The translations under genes were made by a program, and so were the position numbers. DNA of 40,661 bases from Kiloniellales bacterium (lineage in GTDB: Bacteria; Pseudomonadota; Alphaproteobacteria; Kiloniellales; JAKSBE01), in contig JAKSBE010000129.1 in the NCBI GenBank assembly GCA_022361275.1, positions 1-40,661 on the forward strand, in the 5' to 3' direction. Positions within the stretch are counted from its first letter, which is position 1, and every line of letters begins with the position of its first letter. Below, one piece after another: positions 23,279-31,135 of the stretch. The notes below the pieces were generated by a model, which saw nothing but the letters and a program-made list of their open reading frames with translations, was not told the DNA's origin and did no database searches.

Positions 23279-23794
23279 TCAGCCCCCGGCGGTCTCGTTG
23301 GGGAAGATCGTGTCGAGCAGCGTGCCGAGCTGGGCGAGGTCGCCTTCGCCCAGGTCGACGCCCTTGACCAGCAGGTAGGTGGAGAGGTTGAGCGCGGCCA
23401 CCTCGGCACCGCTGGTCGCACCCGGCGTCAGGGGCACGGTCTCGATCAGGATGTCCTGCTCGACCCGCTCGGCGTCAAGCTCCAGGTCCTTCAGCTTGTC
23501 CCGGAAGACCTGGCGCCGCTCCGGGGCCAGGTCCAGGCTGGCCTTCAGGAGCCGGCGCAGGCGGCGCAGGGGCGCCACCACCTGGCCCTGCCAGACGTCG
23601 ATCGCGGCCAGGGCCTCGCGGACCTGCTGCTCGCTCAACTGGTGCCCCCTTTGACCGGTCCAGCAGCAGAACAGCAGCATGTTGACGTCGAGCTGAAGCC
23701 GGTCCTGCAGCGCCATGCAGGGGCCGGCGACGTTGCGGCGCTGATAGACCGCCAGCGAGAAGTCCCAGAAAGGATTGGCCGGCGCGGCGCCCAT
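23279..23794 (-). CDS. TIGR02444 family protein
   Basis: 171 residues beginning with the TIGR02444 (DUF2390) pattern: NPFWDFSLAVYQRRNV, CMALQDRLQLDVNMLLFCCW and WQGQVVAPLRRLRRLLK. It is helical and cytoplasmic, and the family has no known biochemical role. It starts 4 bases after the phosphofructokinase stop, with GGGGGA as ribosome site, so the two are co-expressed. Nothing in the sequence explains the pairing. Confidence 0.85.
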   Translation of the reverse strand: MGAAPANPFWDFSLAVYQRRNVAGPCMALQDRLQLDVNMLLFCCWTGQRGHQLSEQQVREALAAIDVWQGQVVAPLRRLRRLLKASLDLAPERRQVFRDKLKDLELDAERVEQDILIETVPLTPGATSGAEVAALNLSTYLLVKGVDLGEGDLAQLGTLLDTIFPNETAGG

Positions 23795-23798
23795 CGCG

Positions 23799-24884
23799 CT
23801 AGTCCCCCAGGGAGATCCCCAGGCCGCGCGCGGTCTGGACCAGCGCGCCCTCGGGCTCCACCGCCTCGTAGCGGACCACCGCCTCCGCCAGGGGAACGTC
23901 GATCGCCTCGCGGTTCCGCCAGCCCACCATGCGGTCGAAGCGGCCGGCGGCGATCAGGTCGACGGCGTGGACCCCGAAGACCGAGCCCATCAGGCGGTCG
24001 CGGGCGGTCGGCGGGCCGCCGCGCTGCAGGTGGCCCAGGACGGTGACCCGGGTTTCCGCGCCGGTCGCCTCGCCGATGCGCTGGCCGATGTAGTGGCCGA
24101 TGCCGCCGTAGGTCTGCTTGCCGCCGGCCTGCAGGGTGCGCACGGCTTCGCCGTCCTCGGTCTTGACCGCCTCGGCGACCACGACCAGGGCGAAGTTTCG
24201 GCCCTGGGCCTTGAGGTCGTCGATCTTCGCGGCGATCCGCTCGATCCGGTAGGGCAGCTCGGGGATCAGGATCACGTCGGCGCCGCCGGCGATGCCCGCG
24301 GTCAGGGCGATGTGCCCGGCGTCGCGGCCCATGACCTCGAGCACCATGACCCGGGAATGGCTGGCCGCGGTCGGCTGCAGGTGGTCCAGCGCCTCGGTCG
24401 CGACGTGGACCGCGCTCCAATGCCCGATCGAGATCTCGGTCGCGCCGACGTCGTTGTCGAAGGTCTCGGGGATGCCGACCAGGTTGATGCCGCCCTTGAG
24501 CGCGAGCCGGCGCAGGATGTGCAGGCTGCCGTCGCCGCCGACCCCGATCAGGGCATCGAGTTCGAGCTGCGCCAGGCCTTCGAGGATCCGGTCGCTGAGG
24601 TCGAGCCGGCTGCCGTCGGGCTGCTCGTAGTCGACGGGGTCGCCCTTGTTGGTGGTGCCGAGGATGGTCCCGGCCCGGCGGAAGATATCGCCGGTGAAGC
24701 GCGAGAGCTCCAGGACTTCGGCCGCGACCGGACGGGCGAGCAGCCCGTCGGTGCCGTTGCGTATGCCGACGACCTGCCAGCCGTAGCCGCCGACCGCGCG
24801 CTCAACCACCGCCCGGATGACCGCGTTGAGCCCGGCACAGTCGCCGCCGCTGGTGAGAAGTCCGATCCGTTTCGCCTCTGGCAT
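23799..24884 (-). CDS. pfkA: 6-phosphofructokinase
   Basis: 361 residues of the PfkA family. The ATP-binding GLLTSGGDCAGLNAVIRAV is at 8-26, GVGGDGS at 114-120 and GIPETFDNDVGATE at 137-150, where D143 is the catalytic base. The enzyme phosphorylates fructose 6-phosphate in glycolysis. GGDGS, with glycine rather than aspartate at the second G, is what ATP-dependent members have; PPi-dependent enzymes have GGDD and a lysine in PKTIDND. Here the residue is glutamate (PET), neither the usual glycine nor lysine, so phosphoryl donor specificity is uncertain. GHWSAVHVATEALD and VLEVMGRDAGHIAL are the later active-site motifs. ATG 24884 has AAGG upstream; an in-frame TTG at 24890 is less likely. Confidence 0.9.
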   Translation of the reverse strand: MPEAKRIGLLTSGGDCAGLNAVIRAVVERAVGGYGWQVVGIRNGTDGLLARPVAAEVLELSRFTGDIFRRAGTILGTTNKGDPVDYEQPDGSRLDLSDRILEGLAQLELDALIGVGGDGSLHILRRLALKGGINLVGIPETFDNDVGATEISIGHWSAVHVATEALDHLQPTAASHSRVMVLEVMGRDAGHIALTAGIAGGADVILIPELPYRIERIAAKIDDLKAQGRNFALVVVAEAVKTEDGEAVRTLQAGGKQTYGGIGHYIGQRIGEATGAETRVTVLGHLQRGGPPTARDRLMGSVFGVHAVDLIAAGRFDRMVGWRNREAIDVPLAEAVVRYEAVEPEGALVQTARGLGISLGD

Positions 24885-25042
24885 GAGCAAACCTTAACCA
24901 CTTTGTGCGGCTGGCAGTCTCGGGCAAAGCCGCTGCCGGTTCAACCACCAGCCGAAGACTCCACTCGCGGGCCGGAAAACGCTAGACTGCGGCTCCCGGT
25001 CGGCCGTGCCGCCCAGGGGGGGTGATTTGGTACACGGCAAGC

Positions 25043-25249
25043 ATGGAAGAGCGCGAGATCGAGTTGATCAGAGAGAGGCTGAGCCAGCTCAAGAGTGAGC
25101 ACCGCGACCTCGACGACGTCATCGCCAGGATTTCGGAAGAGGCACCCTTCGACCAGATTCAGGTCAAGCGTCTGAAGAAGCGGAAGCTCATGCTGAAGGA
25201 CCAGATCCTGCAGCTGGAAAGCCGGCTCCTGCCCGACATCATCGCCTGA
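25043..25249 (+). CDS. YdcH/DUF465 family small protein
   Basis: 68 residues starting MEEREIELIRERLSQLKSEH, then RDLDDVIARI, QIQVKRLKKRKLMLKDQILQ and LESRLLPDIIA. This is the helical hairpin of DUF465, with the K-K/R-x-L-x-L-K-D-x-I heart of the family. The start could be GTG at 25022 next to a G-run, but the spacing is too short; ATG 25043 is preferred. It is the second copy of this family in the window and only loosely similar to the one at 20217. The function is unknown. Confidence 0.8.
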   Translation: MEEREIELIRERLSQLKSEHRDLDDVIARISEEAPFDQIQVKRLKKRKLMLKDQILQLESRLLPDIIA

Positions 25250-25274
25250 GTTCGGCGCGGCGCCAGGCAGTCGG

Positions 25275-26000
25275 TCAGCCGCCGCGGGTTTTCTTGTGCC
25301 GATACATCGCGCGATCGGCCGCCGCCAAGGCGTCGTCGACGCTTTCGCCGCCGGCGAAGCTGTAGGTCCCGAAGGAAATCTCGATGTCCAGCAGGCGGCC
25401 TTCCCATTCCAGGGGCCGGGACAGGATCGCCTGGGCCAGGCGCTCGGCCTTGGCGCGGGCCGCGTCCTGATCGGATTGCGAGAGGATCACGCCGAACTCG
25501 TCGCCGCCCAGCCGCCCGACCATGTCGGAGGCCCGGACGTTGCCGAGCAGGACCTTGGCGACATGGCGCAAGGCCGCGTCGCCGGCGCTGTGGCCGAGGC
25601 TGTCGTTGATTTCCTTCATGCCGTTGACGTCGAAATAGAGCACGCTGCCCTGGATGCCGTAACGCTCGGCGAAGGCCATCAGGCGGCTGAGCTCGCGCAC
25701 GAAGGCGCGCCGGTTGGCGACCGGAACCAGGACGTCCTGGTCGGCCAGGTCCTCCAGGTGCTGGATCCGCCGCTTCGCGAGCTCCAGCTCCTCGCGCAGA
25801 TGCGCAACCTCGGACAGCAGGCGGTCGATGGCCCCGCGCACCTTGGGCGTCAGCTCCGCCTCGGGGATGCCGGCCAGGGTCGCGACGTCCTGGGTCGCGG
25901 CAGTCGACTCCGGCCCGTCGCCGGCCGGCTTGGCCGCGCGGTCCTTGCCGGCCGTGACGCCGGGAACGCCCCGGGAAGACGAGGTATCGCGTACCCGCAT
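25275..26000 (-). CDS. GGDEF diguanylate cyclase with coiled-coil signalling helix
   Basis: 241 residues. After a low-complexity start comes a coiled coil (about 55-88: AIDRLLSEVAHLREELELAK) and the catalytic domain. DVLVPVANRRAF is the form of DxLTGLxNRR here, LYFDVNGMKEIND carries the metal-binding aspartate, and GRLGGDEFGVIL (GGDEF 165-169) is intact. RASD at 156-159, five residues ahead, is the inhibitory I-site (RxxD). The enzyme should make cyclic di-GMP and be product-inhibited. No membrane or sensory domain precedes, so the signal input is not evident. ATG 26000 is preferred: the longer frame to 26348 is antisense to purE and its leader. Divergent from purE. Confidence 0.88.
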   Translation of the reverse strand: MRVRDTSSSRGVPGVTAGKDRAAKPAGDGPESTAATQDVATLAGIPEAELTPKVRGAIDRLLSEVAHLREELELAKRRIQHLEDLADQDVLVPVANRRAFVRELSRLMAFAERYGIQGSVLYFDVNGMKEINDSLGHSAGDAALRHVAKVLLGNVRASDMVGRLGGDEFGVILSQSDQDAARAKAERLAQAILSRPLEWEGRLLDIEISFGTYSFAGGESVDDALAAADRAMYRHKKTRGG

Positions 26001-26163
26001 AGCCCACCAGATCAGGGTCCCTCTGGGCCGGACTATGAACCGGGGGGACTCGGCTTGGCAAACGATAAACCGCGTCGGCGCCGGCCCTCTCCGCCTGGGT
26101 GGTCGCCGCCCGGCTTGCCACCCACCCGGCGATTCCCAATAATGCGGCCGGCCCCGCGAGCGG

Positions 26164-26199
26164 GCCCGGAACACGGCCCGGAACACGGCCCGAAACACG
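26164..26199. repeat. Three 12-bp tandem repeats in the purE leader
   Basis: GCCCGGAACACG at 26164 and 26176, and GCCCGAAACACG at 26188, lie 16 bases ahead of the purE start and end just before its GAGGGG ribosome site. They may be a simple-sequence duplication or a binding array. Confidence 0.75.
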
Positions 26200-26214
26200 G
26201 AATGCGAGGGGTGA

Positions 26215-26712
26215 ATGTCGGACGGCCAAGCGGCGGTGGGAATCATCATGGGCAGCCAGTCGGACTGGGCCACGCTGCGCCACGCGGCGGAGACCCTGGA
26301 CGCCCTCGGCGTGGCCCGTGAGGCGCGGATCGTCTCCGCCCACCGCACCCCGAAGCGGATGGTCGACTACGCGACCGCGGCCCGCGACCGGGGCCTGAAA
26401 GTGATCATCGCCGGCGCCGGCGGCGCCGCCCACCTGCCAGGGATGGTCGCCTCGCTGACCCCGCTGCCGGTCTTCGGGGTTCCGGTCGAGAGCCAGGCCC
26501 TGAAGGGCATGGACAGCCTGCTGTCCATCGTCCAGATGCCGGGCGGAATCCCGGTCGGCACCCTGGCGATCGGCAAGGCCGGGGCGATCAACGCCGCCCT
26601 GCTGGCCGCGGCCGTGATCGCCCTGTCCGACCCCAAGGTGGCCGAGGCGCTCGATGCCTGGCGATCCCGGCAGAGCGCGGGAATCGCCGAGACCCCTGTC
26701 GACGATGCCTGA
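26215..26712 (+). CDS. purE: N5-carboxyaminoimidazole ribonucleotide mutase PurE
   Basis: 165 residues, class I Pur[11 protein letters not shown] (phosphate and substrate loop), [12 protein letters not shown] (catalytic histidine), [16 protein letters not shown] and [20 protein letters not shown] followed by MPGGIPV are all present. It moves the carboxylate from N5 to C4 of the imidazole ribonucleotide in purine synthesis, using the product of PurK. ATG 26215 has GAGGGG four bases upstream. The stop overlaps or directly precedes the purK start region, so the pair is an operon, as in most bacteria. Confidence 0.96.
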   Translation: MSDGQAAVGIIMGSQSDWATLRHAAETLDALGVAREARIVSAHRTPKRMVDYATAARDRGLKVIIAGAGGAAHLPGMVASLTPLPVFGVPVESQALKGMDSLLSIVQMPGGIPVGTLAIGKAGAINAALLAAAVIALSDPKVAEALDAWRSRQSAGIAETPVDDA

Positions 26713-26722
26713 GGACCCGGCC

Positions 26723-27829
26723 ATGAACGCGCAGAGCCCCGCGGCGCTGGCGCCCGGCGCGACCCTGGGCATCCTCGGCGGCGGCCAGCTCGGCCGCATG
26801 ACCGCCCTGGCGGCGGCGGCCCTCGGCTACCGCAGCCACGTCTACTGTCCGGAGGCGGACTGCCCGGCCAGCCAGGTCACGCCGCTCTTCACCCGGGCGG
26901 CCTACGACGACGAGGCCGCGCTCTCCGCCTTCGCACAGGCGGTCGACGTCGTCACCTTCGAGTTCGAGAACATCCCGCTGCCGACCGTCGAGATCCTGAC
27001 CCGCTCGGTCGCGGTGCGGCCCGGCGCCGAGGTCCTGGCGATCTGCCAGGACCGCCTGCGGGAGAAGGACTTCTGCGGCGACCAGGGGGTCGCGACGGCG
27101 CGCTACGCCGCCATCGACGGCCCCGAGGCCCTGGCCCGCCACCTGCGCGACTTCGGCACCCCGGCGGTGCTCAAGACCACCCGGCTGGGCTACGACGGCA
27201 AGGGCCAGGTGCGCCTGGAGGCCGACAGCGACCCGGCCGCAGCCTGGGCCGAGATGGCCGGCGGCAACCCCGAGGCGCGGGGCATCCTGGAGGCCTTCGT
27301 CGACTTCAAGCTGGAGCTCTCGGTGATCGTGGCCCGCGGCCTCGACGGCGAGATGGCCGACTATCCGCCGGTCGAGAACCAGCACGAGGGCCACATCCTG
27401 CGCACCACCATCGCGCCGGCGCGAGTCACCCCGCAGATCGCCGAGAAGGCCGAGGCCACCGCCCGGCGGCTCGCCGAGGCGATCGACCTGGTCGGCCTGC
27501 TGGCCGTGGAGATGTTCGTCACCGAGGAGGGCGAGGTCCTGGTCAACGAACTGGCGCCGCGGCCGCACAACTCGGGCCACTGGACCCTCGACGCCTGCGT
27601 CACCTCGCAGTTCGAGCAGGTCGTCCGGGCGGTCATGGGCCTGCCCCTGGGCGCCACAGAGCGCCATTCGGACGCCGTCATGCGCAACCTGCTGGGCGAG
27701 GACGCCGAGGCCTGGCGCACGCAGCTCGGCGACCGGAACCAGAAGCTGCACCTCTACGGCAAGACCGAGGCCCGGCCTGGCCGCAAGATGGGCCACGTGA
27801 CCCGGCTGGCGCCGCGCAACGAGGGCTGA
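26723..27829 (+). CDS. purK: N5-carboxyaminoimidazole ribonucleotide synthase PurK
   Basis: 368 residues of the ATP-grasp family. It opens with LGILGGGQLGRMTALAAAAL, then has VVTFEFENIPL, LKTTRLGYDGKGQ (ATP-grasp loop), LEAFVDFKLELSVIVARG, ENQHEGHILRTTIAPAR and VNELAPRPHNSGHWTLDAC (metal and substrate binding). It uses ATP and bicarbonate to carboxylate aminoimidazole ribonucleotide. ATG 26723 has GAGGA seven bases upstream and begins 10 bases after the purE stop; ATG 26705 would overlap purE and lacks a ribosome site. Confidence 0.96.
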   Translation: MNAQSPAALAPGATLGILGGGQLGRMTALAAAALGYRSHVYCPEADCPASQVTPLFTRAAYDDEAALSAFAQAVDVVTFEFENIPLPTVEILTRSVAVRPGAEVLAICQDRLREKDFCGDQGVATARYAAIDGPEALARHLRDFGTPAVLKTTRLGYDGKGQVRLEADSDPAAAWAEMAGGNPEARGILEAFVDFKLELSVIVARGLDGEMADYPPVENQHEGHILRTTIAPARVTPQIAEKAEATARRLAEAIDLVGLLAVEMFVTEEGEVLVNELAPRPHNSGHWTLDACVTSQFEQVVRAVMGLPLGATERHSDAVMRNLLGEDAEAWRTQLGDRNQKLHLYGKTEARPGRKMGHVTRLAPRNEG

Positions 27830-27894
27830 CGCTGGCGGCCTGCGCGCCGGAGCAAAGGAGTCTTTAGGGCTTCTGCCACCATCGCGCCCAGGCT

Positions 27895-28347
27895 TCAGGT
27901 AACAGCTACCGGGCCCTGTGCCAGGAGAGGCTTCCAGATCTGCGTCAGCGCTTTCAATGTCTCGGCGGGGGTCTCGCAGACGCTGTCCAAGGTCATTTCC
28001 AGAGCCTCCTCGACCTCCTTACCGCCGTACCGGCCAAGAAGCTTGCCCTCGTAGGTCCACACCCAGACCCAGCCCTTCTTGGAGGGCTGCCGCGCGTCGA
28101 CCCAGGCCCAGCCATCCTCCCAAAGAAAAAACCTCAGCGCCACTCGGCGATAGCTGCTCATCACGAGTTCGAACTTCTCGACTCGGACCGACCCTTCCTC
28201 GACGAGAACCCTCTCGCAGGACAGCGTTTCGGTCTTGTGCTTGAGCGCCTTGCTCCGCTTCTTGAGGCTTTTCACGAGATCGCTAAGCGGCGCGCTCTCG
28301 AAGCTTGGCCAGTACACGGCTCCAACCTCTTTGCCCTGAATCGGCAT
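27895..28347 (-). CDS. Hypothetical protein (150 aa), convergent with purK
   Basis: A soluble protein whose composition (Lys and Trp rich) is less G+C driven than its neighbours. It has RVLVEEGSVRVEKFELVMSS, then YRRVALRFFLWEDGWAWVDA and PSKKGWVWVWTYEGKLLG, suggesting an antiparallel beta-sheet domain with many tryptophans. A helical end contains EVEEALEMTLDSVCETPAET. No family is recognised. ATG 28347 is the start; AAGG lies too close to it to be a good ribosome site, so a later start or weak translation is possible. It may have been acquired. Confidence 0.65.
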   Translation of the reverse strand: MPIQGKEVGAVYWPSFESAPLSDLVKSLKKRSKALKHKTETLSCERVLVEEGSVRVEKFELVMSSYRRVALRFFLWEDGWAWVDARQPSKKGWVWVWTYEGKLLGRYGGKEVEEALEMTLDSVCETPAETLKALTQIWKPLLAQGPVAVT

Positions 28348-28410
28348 GCCTTCGCAGGGTACCTTATCTAGGTGGTCGAAATACAGGGACGTTACAGCTC
28401 CGCGGCAACG

Positions 28411-29049
28411 CTAGCGCGGCTTGCCCTCGCTGATCGGGACGTTGCAGACCAGGAAGCGCCGGATCTCGCCGTTCTTGCCCAGGGGCAGGATCAGGCGGTG
28501 CCAGTGGCTGACCGTGATCGCGGGCGGCGCCTCGTGCACGCTGTAGATGGGCCGTTTCAGCCGGCGCGCCGCCATGTAGCAGGCGGCGAAGAAGACCTGA
28601 ATGGGCGAGGTCGTCGGGATATCCCAGATGCTCTTCCCGGTCATGTCGAAGCCGGCGACCTCGGCGATCTTGCTGCCGTAGAGGGCGTAGCGAAAGTCGT
28701 CCTCGCCCTCGCCGACATCGATCAGCATGATGTAGCCCAAGGCAAGCAGCAGCCGGTCCGGCTCGACCTTGAGGACGTCCGGAATCCCGCCGCTGCGCGG
28801 GAGGTCCCGCCAGTAGCGGAGCACCGCCCGCAGTTGCTCGAAAGGCAGCTCCCGCTCGGAAGGCTCCAGGACCAGCGCCAGGCCCCTGACGTCCAGTCCC
28901 AGGACCTCGGCAAGGCGGCCGCCTGCGCCGCCCTGTGCCAAATAGGCGATGACTCTTTCGGCCAGCTCCCTGGTGGCAGGATCCGCTATCGGCGAAGCGT
29001 CGTGACTTATGTTGGCGTTTGGATTCAAGCGCCAAGGGCCCCCTTCCAT
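28411..29049 (-). CDS. PAS_5 domain protein
   Basis: 212 residues. The core LRAVLRYWRDLPRSGGIPDV, LALGYIMLIDVGEGEDDFRY and ALYGSKIAEVAGFDMTGKSI then WDI matches the PAS_5 (DUF1457-like) family found in Rhodospirillales, a ligand- or light-sensing PAS fold without an output domain. The second half continues the fold: FFAACYMAARRLKRPIYSVH, then HWHRLILPLGKNGEIRRFLV. ATG 29049 has AGGGA upstream; the longer frame to 29184 gives an unlikely N-terminus. About 70 residues precede the PAS core, longer than usual. It probably acts by protein contact in a signalling pathway; no partner gene is adjacent. Confidence 0.8.
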   Translation of the reverse strand: MEGGPWRLNPNANISHDASPIADPATRELAERVIAYLAQGGAGGRLAEVLGLDVRGLALVLEPSERELPFEQLRAVLRYWRDLPRSGGIPDVLKVEPDRLLLALGYIMLIDVGEGEDDFRYALYGSKIAEVAGFDMTGKSIWDIPTTSPIQVFFAACYMAARRLKRPIYSVHEAPPAITVSHWHRLILPLGKNGEIRRFLVCNVPISEGKPR

Positions 29050-29247
29050 GGTCCCTAGCTTAGAGCACACCGCACTTTCGGGGTACAGAATTTTCAACTT
29101 GGAAGGGTAAAAGAAATAAAGATTTACAACGACTTTCCGGGAAAATGCTTCGACAGAACTGGCCGGTCTTCGCCGAGGGGTCAAGACCTCTTCGGACCCC
29201 GGCGCCGGAGGGCGGACCCGGCCGGCGATCTGGCCGATCTGGCCGAC

Positions 29248-29886
29248 CTAGCGGCGCATGCCCCCGGGGCGGAAGCGGAACAGGCGGTCGGGCAGATCGA
29301 GCAGCGTCTTCACCCCCTTGCCCAGGTTGCCGCCGACCTTCAGCACCTCGTCGATTCGCCGCGACAGGAAGGCCCAGGTCTCGGCCGAGCCCTCGGAGTC
29401 GTCGTTCAGCCAGAACAGCAGGGTCGAGCTGTAGACCCCGGATAACAGCAGCCGCTTGGTGTAGAAGTTGTAGTCCGTCGAGGTGTCACCCGCCGCGTAC
29501 CACATGGCGTCGACCGTGCGGTAGAGGCACGTGAGGGCCAAGGGGCCGTTCTGCGGCAGGGCCAGATAGGCCAGGGCGCGCCGGATCGCCTCGCGGTGCT
29601 CGGCGTTCTGCTCCAGGCGCAGGCGGACCACGGCGGCGATGCGGTCGCGGATCCGCATGGCCGGCAGGTCCAGGGGCGGCAGCGCGTCCAGCATCCGCCG
29701 GTCGGCCTCGGCGCTGTGGAAGGCGATCAGCTCGCTCACGCCGCCGGGAAAGGCATTGACCGCCGCCGCGCCGTCGAGGCCGAGGTCGCCCGCCGCCCGC
29801 TTCAGCGCCGTCGCGCTCCAGCCGTCGAAGGGCACGTGGTTCAACGTCGCTTCCAGGAGCCGGCGCCGGGTCGTCTCGATGTCCAT
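29248..29886 (-). CDS. COQ9 family protein
   Basis: 212 residues. The N-terminus is a TetR-like three-helix bundle (RRRLLEATLNHVPFDGWSAT, ALKRAAGDLGL). The conserved C-terminal COQ9 domain contains DAMWYAAGDTSTDYNFYTKR followed by LLLSGVYSSTLLFWLND and ETWAFLSRRIDEV. COQ9 binds lipid and helps the COQ7-type hydroxylase in ubiquinone synthesis. The frame opens at 30039 inside def, but ATG 29886 has AAGGAAAGCGGAG upstream. It starts 22 bases past the def stop, so both are likely one transcript. Confidence 0.93.
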   Translation of the reverse strand: MDIETTRRRLLEATLNHVPFDGWSATALKRAAGDLGLDGAAAVNAFPGGVSELIAFHSAEADRRMLDALPPLDLPAMRIRDRIAAVVRLRLEQNAEHREAIRRALAYLALPQNGPLALTCLYRTVDAMWYAAGDTSTDYNFYTKRLLLSGVYSSTLLFWLNDDSEGSAETWAFLSRRIDEVLKVGGNLGKGVKTLLDLPDRLFRFRPGGMRR

Positions 29887-29908
29887 CTCCGCTTTCCTTC
29901 CCGCAGGC

Positions 29909-30472
29909 TCAGTCGGCGGCCTCTGCGGCGCCCAGATGGCGCAGCTCCGAGGCGAAGACCAGCTTCTTGAGGTCGAGCATGCGCTGGGGATAGAGGATGC
30001 CGTCCAGGTGGTCGCATTCGTGCTGCACCACGCGGGCATGAAAGCCCCGCGCCTCGCGCTCGACCGTCCGGCCCTCCGGATCCAGGCCGCGATAGCGGAT
30101 CGCCGTATAGCGGGGCACCTCTCCGGCCAGCTCCGGCACCGAGAGGCAGGCCTCCCAGCCCAGGGCCTTATCCTCGCCCAGCGGCTCGATCTCGGGGTTG
30201 ATCAGCACCGTCAGCGGCACCGCGCCGTTTCCCGCCCCCTCGGCCCCGGATCCGTCCTCGCGGCCGGCCCGCGCGCCCTCGACCTTGAAGACCACCAGCC
30301 GCAGGGGCGCGTGGACCTGGGGCGCGGCCAGGCCGGTGCCGGGGGCGTCCTCCATGGTCTCGATCATGTCGGCGACCAGCTGGCGGATCGCGGGCGCCCT
30401 GGGGTCCTCCACAGGTGCGGCCGGGCGGCTGAGCACGGGATGCCCCATGCGGGCGATCTTGAGAATGGCCAT
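29909..30472 (-). CDS. def: Peptide deformylase
   Basis: 187 residues. The three family motifs are present: GTGLAAPQV (45-53), EACLSVP (107-113, metal-ligand C109) and HECDHLDG (151-158, two His ligands and the catalytic Glu152). It removes the formyl group from nascent proteins. The second motif is EACLS rather than the usual EGCLS, and a Gly/Ala-rich insertion at about 66-84 (GARAGREDGSGAEGAGNG) lengthens the loop before it. Otherwise the protein looks functional. The fmt gene often found next to def is absent; COQ9 follows instead. Confidence 0.94.
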   Translation of the reverse strand: MAILKIARMGHPVLSRPAAPVEDPRAPAIRQLVADMIETMEDAPGTGLAAPQVHAPLRLVVFKVEGARAGREDGSGAEGAGNGAVPLTVLINPEIEPLGEDKALGWEACLSVPELAGEVPRYTAIRYRGLDPEGRTVEREARGFHARVVQHECDHLDGILYPQRMLDLKKLVFASELRHLGAAEAAD

Positions 30473-30693
30473 AGGCCCAATATGAGCAGGCCGGAGGCCC
30501 AGGTAAAGCCGCCACAGCGCCCGGAAACCCGCCTAAGATTCGCCTTCCCAAGCCCCGGCGGCTGTGCTACCTAACCGGCCCCGGCGCGGTCCGGCCGCCG
30601 CGGACCTTGTTTTGTGTCCGCTCGCCGGGACGACAAGCCGCCAGCCAGGCAAGATTTGGTCAACCCGAGGTCCCGAAGGAGACTTGCAGGACC

Positions 30694-30897
30694 GTGCACG
30701 TACATGTTCGCGACAACAACGTCGATCAGGCCCTCCGCGCGCTGAAGAAGAAGATGCAGCGCGAGGGCATCTTCCGTGAGATGAAGCTGCGCCGCTCCTA
30801 CGAGAAGCCCTCCGAGCGCCGCAAGCGCGAGCAGGCCGAGGCGGTGCGCCGCTACCGCAAGCTGCTGCGCAAGCGCATGGAGCGCGAGGGCTTCTAG
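30694..30897 (+). CDS. rpsU: 30S ribosomal protein S21
   Basis: 67 residues: [20 protein letters not shown], then [20 protein letters not shown] and a basic tail [15 protein letters not shown]. This is bacterial S21, which sits at the platform of the 30S subunit near the anti-Shine-Dalgarno. The start is GTG at 30694 (VHVHVRDN); GAAGGAG lies about 11 bases upstream, and no in-frame ATG precedes within the family boundary. High basic content and length are normal. Confidence 0.95.
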   Translation: MHVHVRDNNVDQALRALKKKMQREGIFREMKLRRSYEKPSERRKREQAEAVRRYRKLLRKRMEREGF

Positions 30898-31088
30898 CTC
30901 ACGCGCCCTATCGGACGCCTAGCCGCCCATCCGTTCTCCAGAAGCATCCGCGATCAGGTCCCGCCGTCCGCTCTGCGTGGGCGGCGTTTGCCCTGCGCGA
31001 TCTCAGGCCTTCGGCACCGCCTGCGTAGCCGAACCTCTCGGCGGCCCCGCGCCTGGAGCATGCCCCGAGCCTAGAGCATGATGAAGTA

Positions 31089-31135
31089 AGCGGGATTCAG
31101 ATTTGGAAGCCGAAGCGGCTTCAAATCATCCCGCT
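31089..31135. terminator. Long imperfect hairpin next to the pntB stop
   Basis: AGCGGGAT (31089-31096) pairs with ATCCCGCT (31128-31135), with ATTTG/CAAAT inside and a perfect inner stem GAAGCCG-AAG-CGGCTTC. It abuts the pntB stop (31136-31138), so it may end or protect that transcript, although only a weak T-rich stretch follows. Similar TAGAGCGGGATGATT elements occur scattered in alphaproteobacteria, so it could equally be a dispersed repeat. Confidence 0.55.
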
